A stretch of 25,948 bases of DNA from Paracoccaceae bacterium (GCA_021767525.1 JAASTF010000010.1:1-25948), one strand, 5' to 3'; counted from the stretch's first letter, positions 1 to 10,505 are shown. Notes: generated by a model not told the origin, from the letters alone. A program made the numbers and translations.

Positions 1-110
1 CCGTCGCCAACCGACAGCACCCGGCCGACTTCGGCCACTTCGGCCTCTTGACCGAAATTCTTGATCTGGTCCTTCAGGATCGCAGAAATCTCTGCCGCTT
101 GGATACCCAT
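1..110 (-). CDS. atpA: ATP synthase F1 subunit alpha (5' end only)
   Basis: Only the first 36 codons are in the window; the rest lies beyond base 1. The reading begins MGIQAAEISAILKDQIKNF and continues into a stretch ending GRVLSVGDG, the standard N-terminus of the F1 alpha subunit, which binds nucleotide in the catalytic hexamer of the membrane ATP synthase. The ATG (108-110) directly abuts the atpH stop codon at 111-113, the usual atpH-atpA order of the alphaproteobacterial F1 operon. Identification rests on the short N-terminus plus this neighbour. Confidence 0.93.
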   Translation of the reverse strand, partial: MGIQAAEISAILKDQIKNFGQEAEVAEVGRVLSVGD

Positions 111-671
111 TTATCCGACCTCTTTCATTGCATTCTGGAGGGAGTTCAGCTTCGAGGCGATCGAGGTGTCGATCATCTTCGAACCCACTTTGACGATAAG
201 ACCGCCGATAAGGCTTTCATCGACGGTCGCGTTAATCTTCACATCTTTGCCCACACGCTCTTTCAGCGTCTTGGCCAGCTTGTCGGTCTGCGTCTTGGTC
301 AGGGCCTTGGCGCTGACGACATCGGCGGTGACCTCGCCCTTGTCCTCGGCGATCTGGGCGCGCAGCGCGCCGACCAGCTGGGGCAGCACGAACAAGCGGC
401 GCTTTTGCGCCATCAGGGCCAGCACGTTGGTCATGATGGTGGTCAGGCCCATTTTCTTGGCCAGGGCGATGATCGCCTTGCCCTGCGCGTCGCGCGAATA
501 GACCGGCGAGGCGATCAGGTCGCGGAAATCTTCGCTGTCGTTCAGCGCGGCTTCCAGCGCGTCCAGGTCGGATTCGATCTTGGCGACGGATTTTTCTTCT
601 TTGGCCAGTTCAAAAACGGCCGTGGCATAGCGCGCGGCGATGCCGGAGGAAATCGAAGCTGGTTCGGACAC
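111..671 (-). CDS. atpH: ATP synthase F1 subunit delta (OSCP)
   Basis: The product is 186 residues, the normal length for the delta/OSCP subunit, which links the F1 head to the peripheral stalk. The sequence starts (M)SEPASISSGIAARYATAVFEL and ends with the typical OSCP C-terminal region, including GGLIVKVGSKMIDTSI. I chose the GTG at 669-671 because the family begins with SEPASISS just after this codon and an AGGGTGGA stretch sits just upstream. An in-frame ATG further upstream (752) would add 27 residues rich in Arg and Lys with no family resemblance. It is followed without a gap by atpA, so it is the first visible gene of the F1 operon. Confidence 0.95.
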   Translation of the reverse strand: MSEPASISSGIAARYATAVFELAKEEKSVAKIESDLDALEAALNDSEDFRDLIASPVYSRDAQGKAIIALAKKMGLTTIMTNVLALMAQKRRLFVLPQLVGALRAQIAEDKGEVTADVVSAKALTKTQTDKLAKTLKERVGKDVKINATVDESLIGGLIVKVGSKMIDTSIASKLNSLQNAMKEVG

Positions 672-968
672 GTCCACCCTTCCGATATTCTGGCCCCGGT
701 TAAGATCGGCCTTGCGGCCCCGGGGGCGTTTACACAGCCTGACTGTTATCAAGGCACGGAAATTCGGCAGGGGTGTAGCAGAGCAATCCTAAGCTATCAA
801 CCTGCTATAAATCTTATATGCCCAAGGTGATTTCATTTGTTTTCAACACCTTACGCCAAGTGCGACCCTTTGTGCGTATTTCTTATGCAACTTTTTTACG
901 CATCAGGCGTAGGTTTTTCGATTCCTCGCGATGTGAAGCGGCGAAATCGTTAACGCTATCAACCGCGA
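672..968. other. intergenic region upstream of the ATP synthase operon
   Basis: This is 297 bases without a credible gene, lying after the methyltransferase and before atpH on the minus strand. It is clearly richer in A+T (about 770-950) than its surroundings. It holds a candidate atp promoter (772-800) and a nested inverted repeat: TACGCC 852-857 with GGCGTA 906-911, and inside it TGCGTA 873-878 with TACGCA 897-902. The short hairpin TACGC-ATCAG-GCGTA (897-911) is followed by GG and five T on the plus strand, so if it terminates transcription it does so in the direction opposite to the flanking genes. Confidence 0.6.
772..800 (-). promoter_or_regulatory. candidate sigma70 promoter of the atp operon
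   Basis: On the minus strand TTGATA (795-800) is followed after exactly 17 bases by TACACC (772-777). The -35 box is close to consensus and the -10 box is poor. It is placed in the A+T-rich gap about 100 bases before the atpH start codon. No other pair in the gap had better spacing, but this is a motif match only. Confidence 0.28.
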
Positions 969-1730
969 TCAGGTCGTTTGGCGTGCCGATCGGCGCCCGG
1001 CCACGGGTTTGCCCAACCCGTCCAGAACGTCCAGCGGGCGGCGGACCGCCTCGGTCAGGCCGCTGGTCGGGGCATGGACGCGCTTGCTGGCCTCTACGAT
1101 CAGAACGCCCCCCGCCATTACGATCGGCAAGCTACGCCCGATCTGTTCCCAAAAGCCCGCCGTCTTGCGCCAAAAGCGGCGATGGCTGGGCGGCTGATAC
1201 AGGGTGGTCACGTGGCGCTCGGGCAGGAAATGGTGCCGTTTCAGCTGCGCCTCAAGCTGGGTCAGCGTGTAGGGCCGGCCATAGCCAAAGGGCGTGCGGT
1301 CGCTGCGCGACCATAGCCCGCCTCGGTTCGGCACGATGAACATGGCCTTGCCGCCGGGCCCCAGCACGCGGAAACACTCGTCCAGCAGCGCGGTGGGGTT
1401 CTCGCTGGTTTCCAGCCCGTGCATCAGGATCAGCCGGTCGACATGGCCGGTTTCCAGCGGCCAGCGCGTTTCGTCGCACAGCACGCTGACATTCGGCTGA
1501 CCGGCGGGCCAGGGCATCACACCTTGCGGCCCCGGCATCAGGCCGACGACGCGGCGCGCCTCTTTCAGATACGGGCGCAATAGCGGCACGGCAAAGCCAA
1601 AGCCCGCCACGGTCTGACCCTTGGCCTCGGGCCACATGGCCAGCACCGCGTCGCGCACGGTCTTTTGCGCCGCCCGGCCCAGCGTGCTGCGATAATAGAA
1701 ATTGCGCAGGTCCTGAACGTCCAGATGCAT
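969..1730 (-). CDS. class I SAM-dependent methyltransferase
   Basis: This 253-residue protein has a methyltransferase-11 type fold. A degenerate glycine motif (VAGFGFAVPLL, about residues 41-51) replaces the usual SAM-binding loop. DRLILMHGLE (about 98-107) matches the post-motif strand, and the stretch containing ECFRVLGPGGKAMFIVPNR is the characteristic strand-turn segment of family 11. There is no signal peptide, so it should be cytoplasmic. The substrate cannot be read from the sequence. It is divergent from gloB, with start codons 63 bases apart. The last 25 or so residues are basic and low in complexity. Confidence 0.85.
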   Translation of the reverse strand: MHLDVQDLRNFYYRSTLGRAAQKTVRDAVLAMWPEAKGQTVAGFGFAVPLLRPYLKEARRVVGLMPGPQGVMPWPAGQPNVSVLCDETRWPLETGHVDRLILMHGLETSENPTALLDECFRVLGPGGKAMFIVPNRGGLWSRSDRTPFGYGRPYTLTQLEAQLKRHHFLPERHVTTLYQPPSHRRFWRKTAGFWEQIGRSLPIVMAGGVLIVEASKRVHAPTSGLTEAVRRPLDVLDGLGKPVAGRRSARQTT

Positions 1731-1793
1731 TGCGGGCCGGCCCTTGATCCGTCACTGTGTTGCCCGACCATACCAAGCAAAGGATGAAACGCC

Positions 1794-2561
1794 ATGCCCC
1801 TTGAGATCGTGACCATCCCCTGCCTCAGCGACAATTACGCCTACCTGGCGCATGACAAGGCCACGGGCGACACCGCCCTGATCGACATCCCCGAGGCCGG
1901 CCCCATCCTGGATGAGCTTGAGCGGCGCGGTTGGACCCTGACGCATATCCTGATCACCCATCACCACCTCGATCACGTGCAGGGCATCGATGCCGTGCGC
2001 GCGGCCTATCCAGTCAAAGTGATCGGTGCTGCCGCCGACGCCCATCGCCTGCCGCCGCTCGACATCCTGGTGGCCGAAGGCGACAGCGTGCAGATCGGCG
2101 GCGAAACGGGCCGCGTGATCGACGTGCCTGGCCACACCGTGGGCCATATCGCCTTTCACTTTCCCGACAGCCACGTGGCCTTTACCGCCGACAGCCTGAT
2201 GGCGCTGGGGTGCGGCCGCGTGTTCGAAGGCACGTTCGACCAGATGTGGGACAGCCTGCAGAAACTGGCCGCATTGCCGCCCGAAACGCTGATTTGCTCG
2301 GGGCACGAATACACCGCCGCCAACGCGCGATTTGCAAAGACCATTGAACCGGACAACGCCGCGCTTATCTCTAGATCAGACCGCATCGACGACGCCCGCG
2401 CCAAGGGGCGGCCCACCGTTCCATCGCTGTTATCGGTCGAGTTGCAGACCAACCCTTTCCTGCGGGCCGATCAACCGGGTGTGCAAAAGGGCGTCGGGAT
2501 GGAAGGCGCCCCCGCGAACGAGGTGTTCGCCGAAGTGCGCCGTCGCAAGGACGCGTTTTGA
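1794..2561 (+). CDS. gloB: hydroxyacylglutathione hydrolase (glyoxalase II)
   Basis: This 255-residue metallo-beta-lactamase-fold enzyme hydrolyses S-D-lactoylglutathione to D-lactate and glutathione, the second step of methylglyoxal detoxification. The metal motif THHHLDH places ligands at His56, His58, Asp60 and His61; further ligands are His114 (PGHTVGH), Asp133 (TADSL) and His171 (CSGHEYT). The C-terminal substrate-binding domain ends with the family hallmark NPFLR (220-224). Length and domain layout match the family. The ATG at 1794 is preceded by AAAGGA at good spacing. It is transcribed away from the methyltransferase and lies just ahead of clpA. Confidence 0.95.
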   Translation: MPLEIVTIPCLSDNYAYLAHDKATGDTALIDIPEAGPILDELERRGWTLTHILITHHHLDHVQGIDAVRAAYPVKVIGAAADAHRLPPLDILVAEGDSVQIGGETGRVIDVPGHTVGHIAFHFPDSHVAFTADSLMALGCGRVFEGTFDQMWDSLQKLAALPPETLICSGHEYTAANARFAKTIEPDNAALISRSDRIDDARAKGRPTVPSLLSVELQTNPFLRADQPGVQKGVGMEGAPANEVFAEVRRRKDAF

Positions 2562-2723
2562 CGGTCAATAGATGGGCGGGGCGGCCCGACGACCCGGAAT
2601 TGTGATCGCCCCGCACCAGAAAACACTTGAAGCGTGGCCGTTATCGACCAAACTTTAAGATATGAGGCCCAAGGTTGGATCGCGCGACGAACCGGCCGAT
2701 TGAACAAGACAGGAGCACGCACC
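2562..2723 (+). promoter_or_regulatory. gloB-clpA gap with possible heat-shock-type -35 element
   Basis: These 162 bases carry no clpS, which often precedes clpA. CTTGAA at 2626-2631 is the hallmark -35 of alphaproteobacterial RpoH promoters, but I could not find a convincing -10 (CCATNT-like) at the right distance, so this is tentative. AGGAG at 2711-2715 is the Shine-Dalgarno of clpA, 8 bases before its GTG. Confidence 0.25.
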
Positions 2724-5050
<2,327 letters not shown>

Positions 5051-5051
<1 letters not shown>

Positions 5052-6028
5052 TGCAACAACTGACCGCCGGCGCGATACTCGGGCTCTTGCTCGCCGCGCC
5101 GGTGGCCGCCGACGCCCCGCGCCTTGCCCTGCCGATCGACTGCGAGCTGGGCACCACCTGCTATATCGAGGATTACGTCGATATCGACCCGGGCCAGGGC
5201 CAGCGGGATTATACCTGCGGTCTGAAGACCCGCGAAGGGCATCGCGGCACGGATATCGTGCTGCGCAGCTTTGACATGCTGGCGGATGGCGTCGATGTGC
5301 TGGCCGCCGCCCCCGGTATCGTGTCCGCCACCCGCGACGGGATGGCCGATCGCGCCGTGACCTCTGAAAACCGGGCCGAGATCGAGGGGCGCGAATGCGG
5401 CAATGCCGTGCGCGTCGATCATGGGGACGGCTGGCAGACGCTTTATTGCCACATGAAACGTGGCTCGGTCGCGGTGAAATCCGGGGACAGGGTGCAGGCA
5501 GGCGACCGGCTGGGTCATGTCGGCCTCAGCGGGCTGACCAACATCCCGCATGTCCATGTCAGCGTGCTGAAAGATGGCCGCGTGGTCGATCCCTTCCTGC
5601 CCGACAGCGTGGATGGCACCTGTGACGCGGCGGCGGGCGGGGGGCTGTGGCTGGACACCCCCGGCTATGACCGCGCGGGGCTTTTCACCGCTGGTTTCGC
5701 GGCCGGGGTGCCGTCCTTTGACGCGGTGAAATCCGGGGCCGCGCGGGTGACAAAGATCGCGACGGACGCGCCGCTGGTGGTTTATGGCTATGCCTTCTAT
5801 CCGCAGCCGGGCGATGTGCTGACGCTCTGGGCCGAGGGGCCAGAGGGCGAGCTGTTCCGCCAGGCCATCCCGCTGGACGACCCCCAAGCCCAACTGTTCC
5901 GCGCCTATGGCCGCAAGGCGCCGGCCGCCGGCTGGCCCCCGGGCGATTACCGCGGTTACGTCGAATTCACCCGCGACGGGCGGCTGATCGCCATCCGCTT
6001 TGCCGATGTCACGGTGACGGCGGACTAA
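5051..6028 (+). CDS. M23-family (LytM-type) peptidase, secreted
   Basis: This 325-residue protein has a signal peptide (AILGLLLAAPVAA, cleaved around residue 20). Its LytM domain carries the zinc motif HRGTD (His64, Asp68), the catalytic-type His134 (YCHM) and HVH (His167, His169). M23 enzymes usually cut peptidoglycan cross-bridges, and all the metal and catalytic residues are present, so it should be active. A beta-rich C-terminal extension of about 130 residues follows (from about residue 195) and is not recognised. The ATG overlaps the clpA stop codon (TGATG), indicating translational coupling. The TTG just before it could also serve as start. The last 20 bases overlap the 3' end of the convergent gene. 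Confidence 0.88.
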
Positions 6029-6938
6029 GCCTGCGCGTCACCCGCGGCATTCCCAGCAACAGCAATGCGAACACGGCCACAACCGCCAATCGCGTGATCC
6101 ATAGGGCCATATTGCCTTGCATCGGCATCGCACCCGCCACCCCCAGCAGCAGAACAGACAGCCCAACCGCCGGCACCAACCACCGCATCCCGCGCCGCTG
6201 CCAGAACGCGCGCGGCTGGCCGCGGTCCAGCCACGGCACAAGCAGCCAGACCGCGGCAAAGGCCACCATCATCGCCACCCCGCTCAGCGGTTCGGGCATC
6301 GCGCGCAGCACCCCAAAGAACGGCAGGGTGTACCACGGCGGCGCAAGATGCGCTGGCGTGCTGAGGGGCGAGGCCGCAAGCTGCGACGCCAACTCTGACC
6401 CATAGTCAAAGCCAAGCGCGTATCCACGCCAGAGCCACCAGCCCGTCACGACGGCGACACCCGACATCGCCAGCAAACCGGCAGGCGCATAGCGGCCGTG
6501 ATGCACGGCGTCCCGGCCGGCGCAGGCCAGGTGCCGCAGGTGCAGCGCAAGCCCGAGCACCAGAACCATCAGAACCACCAAAGGCGCCAATCCGCGGGGT
6601 ATCGCGATCCCCTTTGTCGCCAACCAGAACGTGATCTGCCCCAGTGGCATCACGTAGCCCATGAACCCAATCACGACCTGCCCCAGCATGATCGCGGCGG
6701 CCCCCAACCAGAACCAGCGGTGCCCGCGTCCGTACACACCGAACACGAACGCGCCGCACAGGACCAGTACCGGCAACGCCGCAAAGAATTCCCACACGCC
6801 CCGCAACGCCGCAGCACCCGCCGGGCCCCCGTCGGCAACAAACGCGGCGGCAAGACCCACCGCCACATGCGCCGCGACCACCGCCGCAAGTGCGTTGATC
6901 CAAAGCCAATAGGCCCGGCGGGCATCAATCGCGGGCAT
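6009..6938 (-). CDS. cytochrome-b-like membrane protein lacking heme ligands
   Basis: This 309-residue protein has about eight hydrophobic segments. Two stretches match cytochrome b of the bc1 complex: GYVMPLGQITFW (94-105), like the conserved cd-loop GYVLPWGQMSFW, and PPWYTLPFFGVLRAMP (200-215), like the PEWYFLPFYAILRAIP quinol-site motif. The four heme-ligand histidines are not conserved. The helix-B equivalent (about 48-70) has none, and the helix-D equivalent keeps only His133/His136 near its end. The PEWY glutamate is replaced by Pro. A redox role like bc1 is therefore unlikely. It starts 3 bases after the OmpA-domain gene, so it belongs to that operon. The homology call is by eye. Confidence 0.7.
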   Translation of the reverse strand: MPAIDARRAYWLWINALAAVVAAHVAVGLAAAFVADGGPAGAAALRGVWEFFAALPVLVLCGAFVFGVYGRGHRWFWLGAAAIMLGQVVIGFMGYVMPLGQITFWLATKGIAIPRGLAPLVVLMVLVLGLALHLRHLACAGRDAVHHGRYAPAGLLAMSGVAVVTGWWLWRGYALGFDYGSELASQLAASPLSTPAHLAPPWYTLPFFGVLRAMPEPLSGVAMMVAFAAVWLLVPWLDRGQPRAFWQRRGMRWLVPAVGLSVLLLGVAGAMPMQGNMALWITRLAVVAVFALLLLGMPRVTRRLSPPSP

Positions 6939-6941
6939 GGA

Positions 6942-9230
6942 TCAGCGTTCCGTCAGTTTGAGTTCGATGCGGCGGTTCTGGGCACGCGCTGCGTCGGTAT
7001 CGGCGGTGTTGACGGGCTGGTACTGGCCGAACCCGTTCGCGGCCAACCGTTCCGGTGGCAGGCCGAGAAAGTCGGTCATGTAGCGCACCACCGACAAGGC
7101 GCGCGCCTGGCTAAGCTCCCAATTGTCGGCAAACTCGCCCTGGCCCGACAGCGGCACGTTGTCGGTATGCCCATCGACCCGGATGATCCAATCGATGCTG
7201 TCCGGGATTGCGTCGGCCACGTCGCGCAGGATAGCGGCCACCTTGGCGATCTCGCGCTGGCCTTCGGCGCTCAGATCGGCGCTGCCCGGATCGAACAGCA
7301 CCTCGGACGAGAACACGAAACGGTCGCCATCGATGCGCACGCCCTCTTGATTGCCAAGGATGTCACGCAGCTGGCCGAAAAACTCGCTGCGGTAGCGTTC
7401 GAGGTCGGCATTGGCCGCCTCAAGCCGCTTGCGCTCTTCCTCTTCCAGCAGGCGGCGGCGGCGCTCTTCGGCGGCGGCGCGGGCCAGCGCGGCGTTCAGG
7501 TCGGAGCCCAGCGTTTCGATCTGCACCTGTGCCGCGGCGTCACGCTCTTGGTAATCGTCCAGCAGCGCGCGCAGCTCGCCCAGCTGGGTGCGCAAGGCGG
7601 CGACCTGCTGGTTCAACAGCGCCTGTTCACGCTGCGCCTCGGCGCTGCTGTCCTCGGCCTCGGCCAGTTCCCGGCGGGCCTGCGCCAGCAACGCCGCCTG
7701 GCGCTCGGCCTCGCTTTGGGCGTCCTGTGCGCGGCTGTCGGCGGCCAGCTTTGCGGCCAGCGCCTCGGCCAGTTGCTGCTGCACATCGGTTTCGTCGGCA
7801 TTCAACGCGCGCTCGGCATCCGCGGCGCGGGCCTCGGCCGCGAGGCGCGCCGCCAAGGCACGTTGCAGCTCGGCCTGGATCGCGGCCTGGTCTTCGGCTG
7901 CCTGCGCGCGCAGGGTCTCGGCCTGCCGCTCGGCCGCCAGCTTTTCGGCCAGGGCCCGTTCCAGCGCGGCCTGGGTATCGGCCATTTCGCCCTGCGCCTC
8001 TTGCCGGGCGGCCAGCGCGGCGGCCAGCCGCTCTTCCAGGGCTGCCTGCTCGGCCTCTAGCTCGGACAACTGCGCCTCGGCATCGCCGCGCGCGGTGGCC
8101 AGCGCCGCCTGCGTTTCGGCCAGATCCGCGCGCAACGCGGTGACAGTGGCGGCGTTTTCATCCGCCTCGGCCACGGCGCGGGCCAGCGCCTCTTGCAGCT
8201 CGGTCAGCTGCGTCACCGTCACCTCGCGGCCTTCTTGCGCGCGCTCCAAGTCGGCGCGCAACTGAGCGTTTTCGCTTTCCGCCTCGGCCAGCGAGGCCTG
8301 CGCCGCATCGCGCGCCAGCAGCGCCGCGGCCAGGTTGCCCTCGGTATCTTCCTGCGCCAGCAGGGCCTGCGTCAGCCGCGCGGTCAAATCTTCTTCGGCG
8401 GCCTCTGCTGCGGCCAGCAGGGTCAGCGTTTCCTCGGCCCGCGCGCGCTGTTCTTCCAGCGCAAGGGTCATCGCGGTCAACTCGGCATCGGCCTCTTCCA
8501 AACGGCGGCGCAGGGCGGCGGCGGCCTCGGCCTCGGCCAGGCGCGCGGCCTCTTCCTCGCTCAGTTGCTGTTGCAGATCATCCACTTGCGCCGACAACCC
8601 GGCAGTCGTGTCGGCGGCCTCGGCGTTGCGCGCGCGCAGATCGGCCACCAGCGCCTCCAGAGCCTCGCGCCGGGCAGCGGCCAGCCGCGCGGCCTCGGCG
8701 CCCGCGTCCAGCTCGTCGCGGGCCTGCGCCAGCGCGGCGTTCAGCGCCTCTTGCTCCGACAGCAATTCCGCCCGCTCGCCGCGCAGATCGGCCACCAGTC
8801 CCTGCGCCGTGTCGCGTTCAGCGATCAAGGCGGCGACTTGCGCCTCGAACCGGGTGATCTGCGTTTGCGCCTGGTCCAGCGCGGCATCGCGCGCGCTCAG
8901 ATCGGCGCGCAGGCTGTCGATCAGCGACGATTGCTCGGCCGCCTGATCGCGCGCCGCGCTCAGCGTGGCGTCCAGCTCGCCCACCCGCTCGGTCAGGGCG
9001 GCGTTCTGGCGCCGCTCCATCCCCAGCGCCTGCGCCAGAGCGGCGATCTCGGATGACAGCGCATCCAACCGCTTGTCCTGCCCAGTGATCTTTTCGCGCA
9101 GCACGTATTGCACCACCATGAAAATGGTCAGCACGAACACCAGCACCATCAGCAGCCCGGTCACCGCATCCACGAATCCCGGCCAGATCGAACCCTGAAA
9201 TCGTTGTCCCGTGCGGCGTGACAGGGCCAT
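6942..9230 (-). CDS. MotB-like protein: TM anchor, long coiled coil, OmpA peptidoglycan-binding domain
   Basis: This 762-residue inner-membrane protein has a short cytoplasmic N-terminus and a single transmembrane helix (about 15-44). That helix carries Asp21 in FVDAVTGLLMVLVF, the position of the proton-carrying Asp of MotB, ExbD and TolR. About 575 residues of Ala/Glu/Arg/Gln-rich coiled coil follow, and a C-terminal OmpA domain (about 632-762) contains DGHTDN (686-691), NWELSQARA and NRRIEL (752-757), the peptidoglycan diaminopimelate-binding signature. The coil includes three 32-residue repeats keyed on LAA-E/D motifs (DNA about 7726-7970). It lies 3 bases after the MotA-like gene, so the two should form an ion-driven complex anchored to the wall. 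It is not flagellar MotB: no flagellar gene is nearby and the coil is far too long. Confidence 0.88.
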   Translation of the reverse strand: MALSRRTGQRFQGSIWPGFVDAVTGLLMVLVFVLTIFMVVQYVLREKITGQDKRLDALSSEIAALAQALGMERRQNAALTERVGELDATLSAARDQAAEQSSLIDSLRADLSARDAALDQAQTQITRFEAQVAALIAERDTAQGLVADLRGERAELLSEQEALNAALAQARDELDAGAEAARLAAARREALEALVADLRARNAEAADTTAGLSAQVDDLQQQLSEEEAARLAEAEAAAALRRRLEEADAELTAMTLALEEQRARAEETLTLLAAAEAAEEDLTARLTQALLAQEDTEGNLAAALLARDAAQASLAEAESENAQLRADLERAQEGREVTVTQLTELQEALARAVAEADENAATVTALRADLAETQAALATARGDAEAQLSELEAEQAALEERLAAALAARQEAQGEMADTQAALERALAEKLAAERQAETLRAQAAEDQAAIQAELQRALAARLAAEARAADAERALNADETDVQQQLAEALAAKLAADSRAQDAQSEAERQAALLAQARRELAEAEDSSAEAQREQALLNQQVAALRTQLGELRALLDDYQERDAAAQVQIETLGSDLNAALARAAAEERRRRLLEEEERKRLEAANADLERYRSEFFGQLRDILGNQEGVRIDGDRFVFSSEVLFDPGSADLSAEGQREIAKVAAILRDVADAIPDSIDWIIRVDGHTDNVPLSGQGEFADNWELSQARALSVVRYMTDFLGLPPERLAANGFGQYQPVNTADTDAARAQNRRIELKLTER

Positions 9231-9233
9231 CGA

Positions 9234-10451
9234 TCAGTCCTCCTGCCCCGGCTCCGCATCGGTGCGCGCGTCCTTGGTCAGCCGCATCTTGCGGGGCGTG
9301 GCCGGGCGCCGGGCCTGGCCAACGGCGCGGGTCAGCGCGGCCAGGTCGGTGCGCAGCTCGGTCATGGTTTCCTGGCGGCCCGCGCTCAGCTCTTCCAGGA
9401 TGCGCAGCAGTTGCACGTCGATCGAGCGCAGGCGCATCCGGCTTTCGGCATCCATGCCGTCGCCGCCGCCCTGCTGGCCGGTCATGCTGGCGGCCAGCTG
9501 TTCCTGGCTTTCGGCCACGCGGGTCAGCGCGTCATGCACCTGGCCCGTGCCCGCCAGCCGGTCGGTCAGCCGCTCGACCGACGCCGCCAGAAGGCCCAGC
9601 TGCCCCTCCAGCTCTTGCCGCCCGGCCTCGCCCGCGGCGTGCATTTCGCGCAGGCCCTCCATCTGCTCGGCCATATGGTCGATCAACTGCACCATCGCGC
9701 CGTGATCACCGCTGCCCTCGCCCTCGGACGAAAAACCCAGCCGCGTGATCGAGCTCAGCCATTCCTCAAGTTCGCGGTAAAACCGGTTTTGTCCGTGCCC
9801 CGCAAACAGCTCCAACAGGCCCACCACCAGCGACCCGGCAAGCCCCAGCAGCGACGAGCCAAAGGCCACGCCCATCCCCGACAGCTGCGCATCCAGCCCG
9901 TTCATCAACCGGCCGAACACCTCGACCCCTTCTTCGCCCTCGCCGGGGGCCAGGCCGCGAATGGTGTCGACCAGCGCCGGAACCGTCGTGGCCAGACCAT
10001 AGAACGTGCCTAGAAGACCAAGGAAAATCAAAAGGTTGACGATATAGCGCGTGATTTCGCGGTCTTCATCGATGCGGGTGCTGACCGAATCCAGGATCGA
10101 CCGGGTCGAGGTGGCACCGATCTGCATCCGCTGCCCCCGCGCGCGCAGCAGCGTCGCCAGCGGCGCCAGCAGCACGGGCGCGCGGCCCGCGTCGTCACCA
10201 CCTGCGAAATCGCCAATCCAGCGCACCGAATTGAACAGCTGTGCGACCTGGTAGAAACAGGCCACGACACCCAGCAGGAAGACGAAAAAGATGAACCCGT
10301 TCAAATAGGGGTTCGCCTCGAATATCGGCAGGATGGTGGGCAGCGCCAGCGCCACGACACCGCCGGTGAGCAACAGCACGATCACCATCAGAAAAATCTG
10401 ACGGACAGGTTTGGTAAACTGCGGCTCGGCCTCGCGGTCCGGCTGGTCCAT
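9234..10451 (-). CDS. MotA/TolQ/ExbB-like proton channel protein
   Basis: This 405-residue protein has four predicted transmembrane helices (about 17-40, 50-74, 136-163, 192-218). The LGLLGTFYGLA motif (144-154) is the TolQ/ExbB/MotA signature of the channel-forming helix. A cytoplasmic C-terminal tail of about 185 residues (220-405) follows, mostly helical and charged. It should form the channel subunit that pairs with the downstream Asp21-bearing MotB-like protein. I chose the ATG at 10449-10451 because GGGAG lies at correct spacing; an upstream in-frame ATG would overlap the preceding gene. The transported ion is presumably H+ (inference). The force recipient is unknown. Confidence 0.85.
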   Translation of the reverse strand: MDQPDREAEPQFTKPVRQIFLMVIVLLLTGGVVALALPTILPIFEANPYLNGFIFFVFLLGVVACFYQVAQLFNSVRWIGDFAGGDDAGRAPVLLAPLATLLRARGQRMQIGATSTRSILDSVSTRIDEDREITRYIVNLLIFLGLLGTFYGLATTVPALVDTIRGLAPGEGEEGVEVFGRLMNGLDAQLSGMGVAFGSSLLGLAGSLVVGLLELFAGHGQNRFYRELEEWLSSITRLGFSSEGEGSGDHGAMVQLIDHMAEQMEGLREMHAAGEAGRQELEGQLGLLAASVERLTDRLAGTGQVHDALTRVAESQEQLAASMTGQQGGGDGMDAESRMRLRSIDVQLLRILEELSAGRQETMTELRTDLAALTRAVGQARRPATPRKMRLTKDARTDAEPGQED

Positions 10452-10505
10452 CAGGACAGCTCCCGACACTTGTTTTCTTGGTCCGATCCTAGTGCCTTGG
10501 CGGGC

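Noticed and set aside
48..830. Plus-strand open frame across atpH
   Set aside because: Antisense shadow of atpH; no motif.
6498..8060. Long plus-strand open frame of 520 codons across the OmpA-domain gene
   Set aside because: It spans two real genes on the other strand and has a low-complexity composition, so it is a shadow.
6498..9198. Repetitive sequence as a possible CRISPR or tandem repeat array
   Set aside because: The repeats are codon-level Ala/Glu coil repeats within one reading frame, with no spacer-repeat pattern.
6942..9230. Flagellar motB
   Set aside because: No flagellar genes around it, and the coil is several times longer than any MotB linker.
6009..10451. Zorya anti-phage system (ZorA/ZorB)
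   Set aside because: The two motor-type proteins resemble ZorA and ZorB in general, but the long coil is on the OmpA partner, the third gene is cytochrome-b-like, and no ZorC, ZorD or ZorE is nearby.
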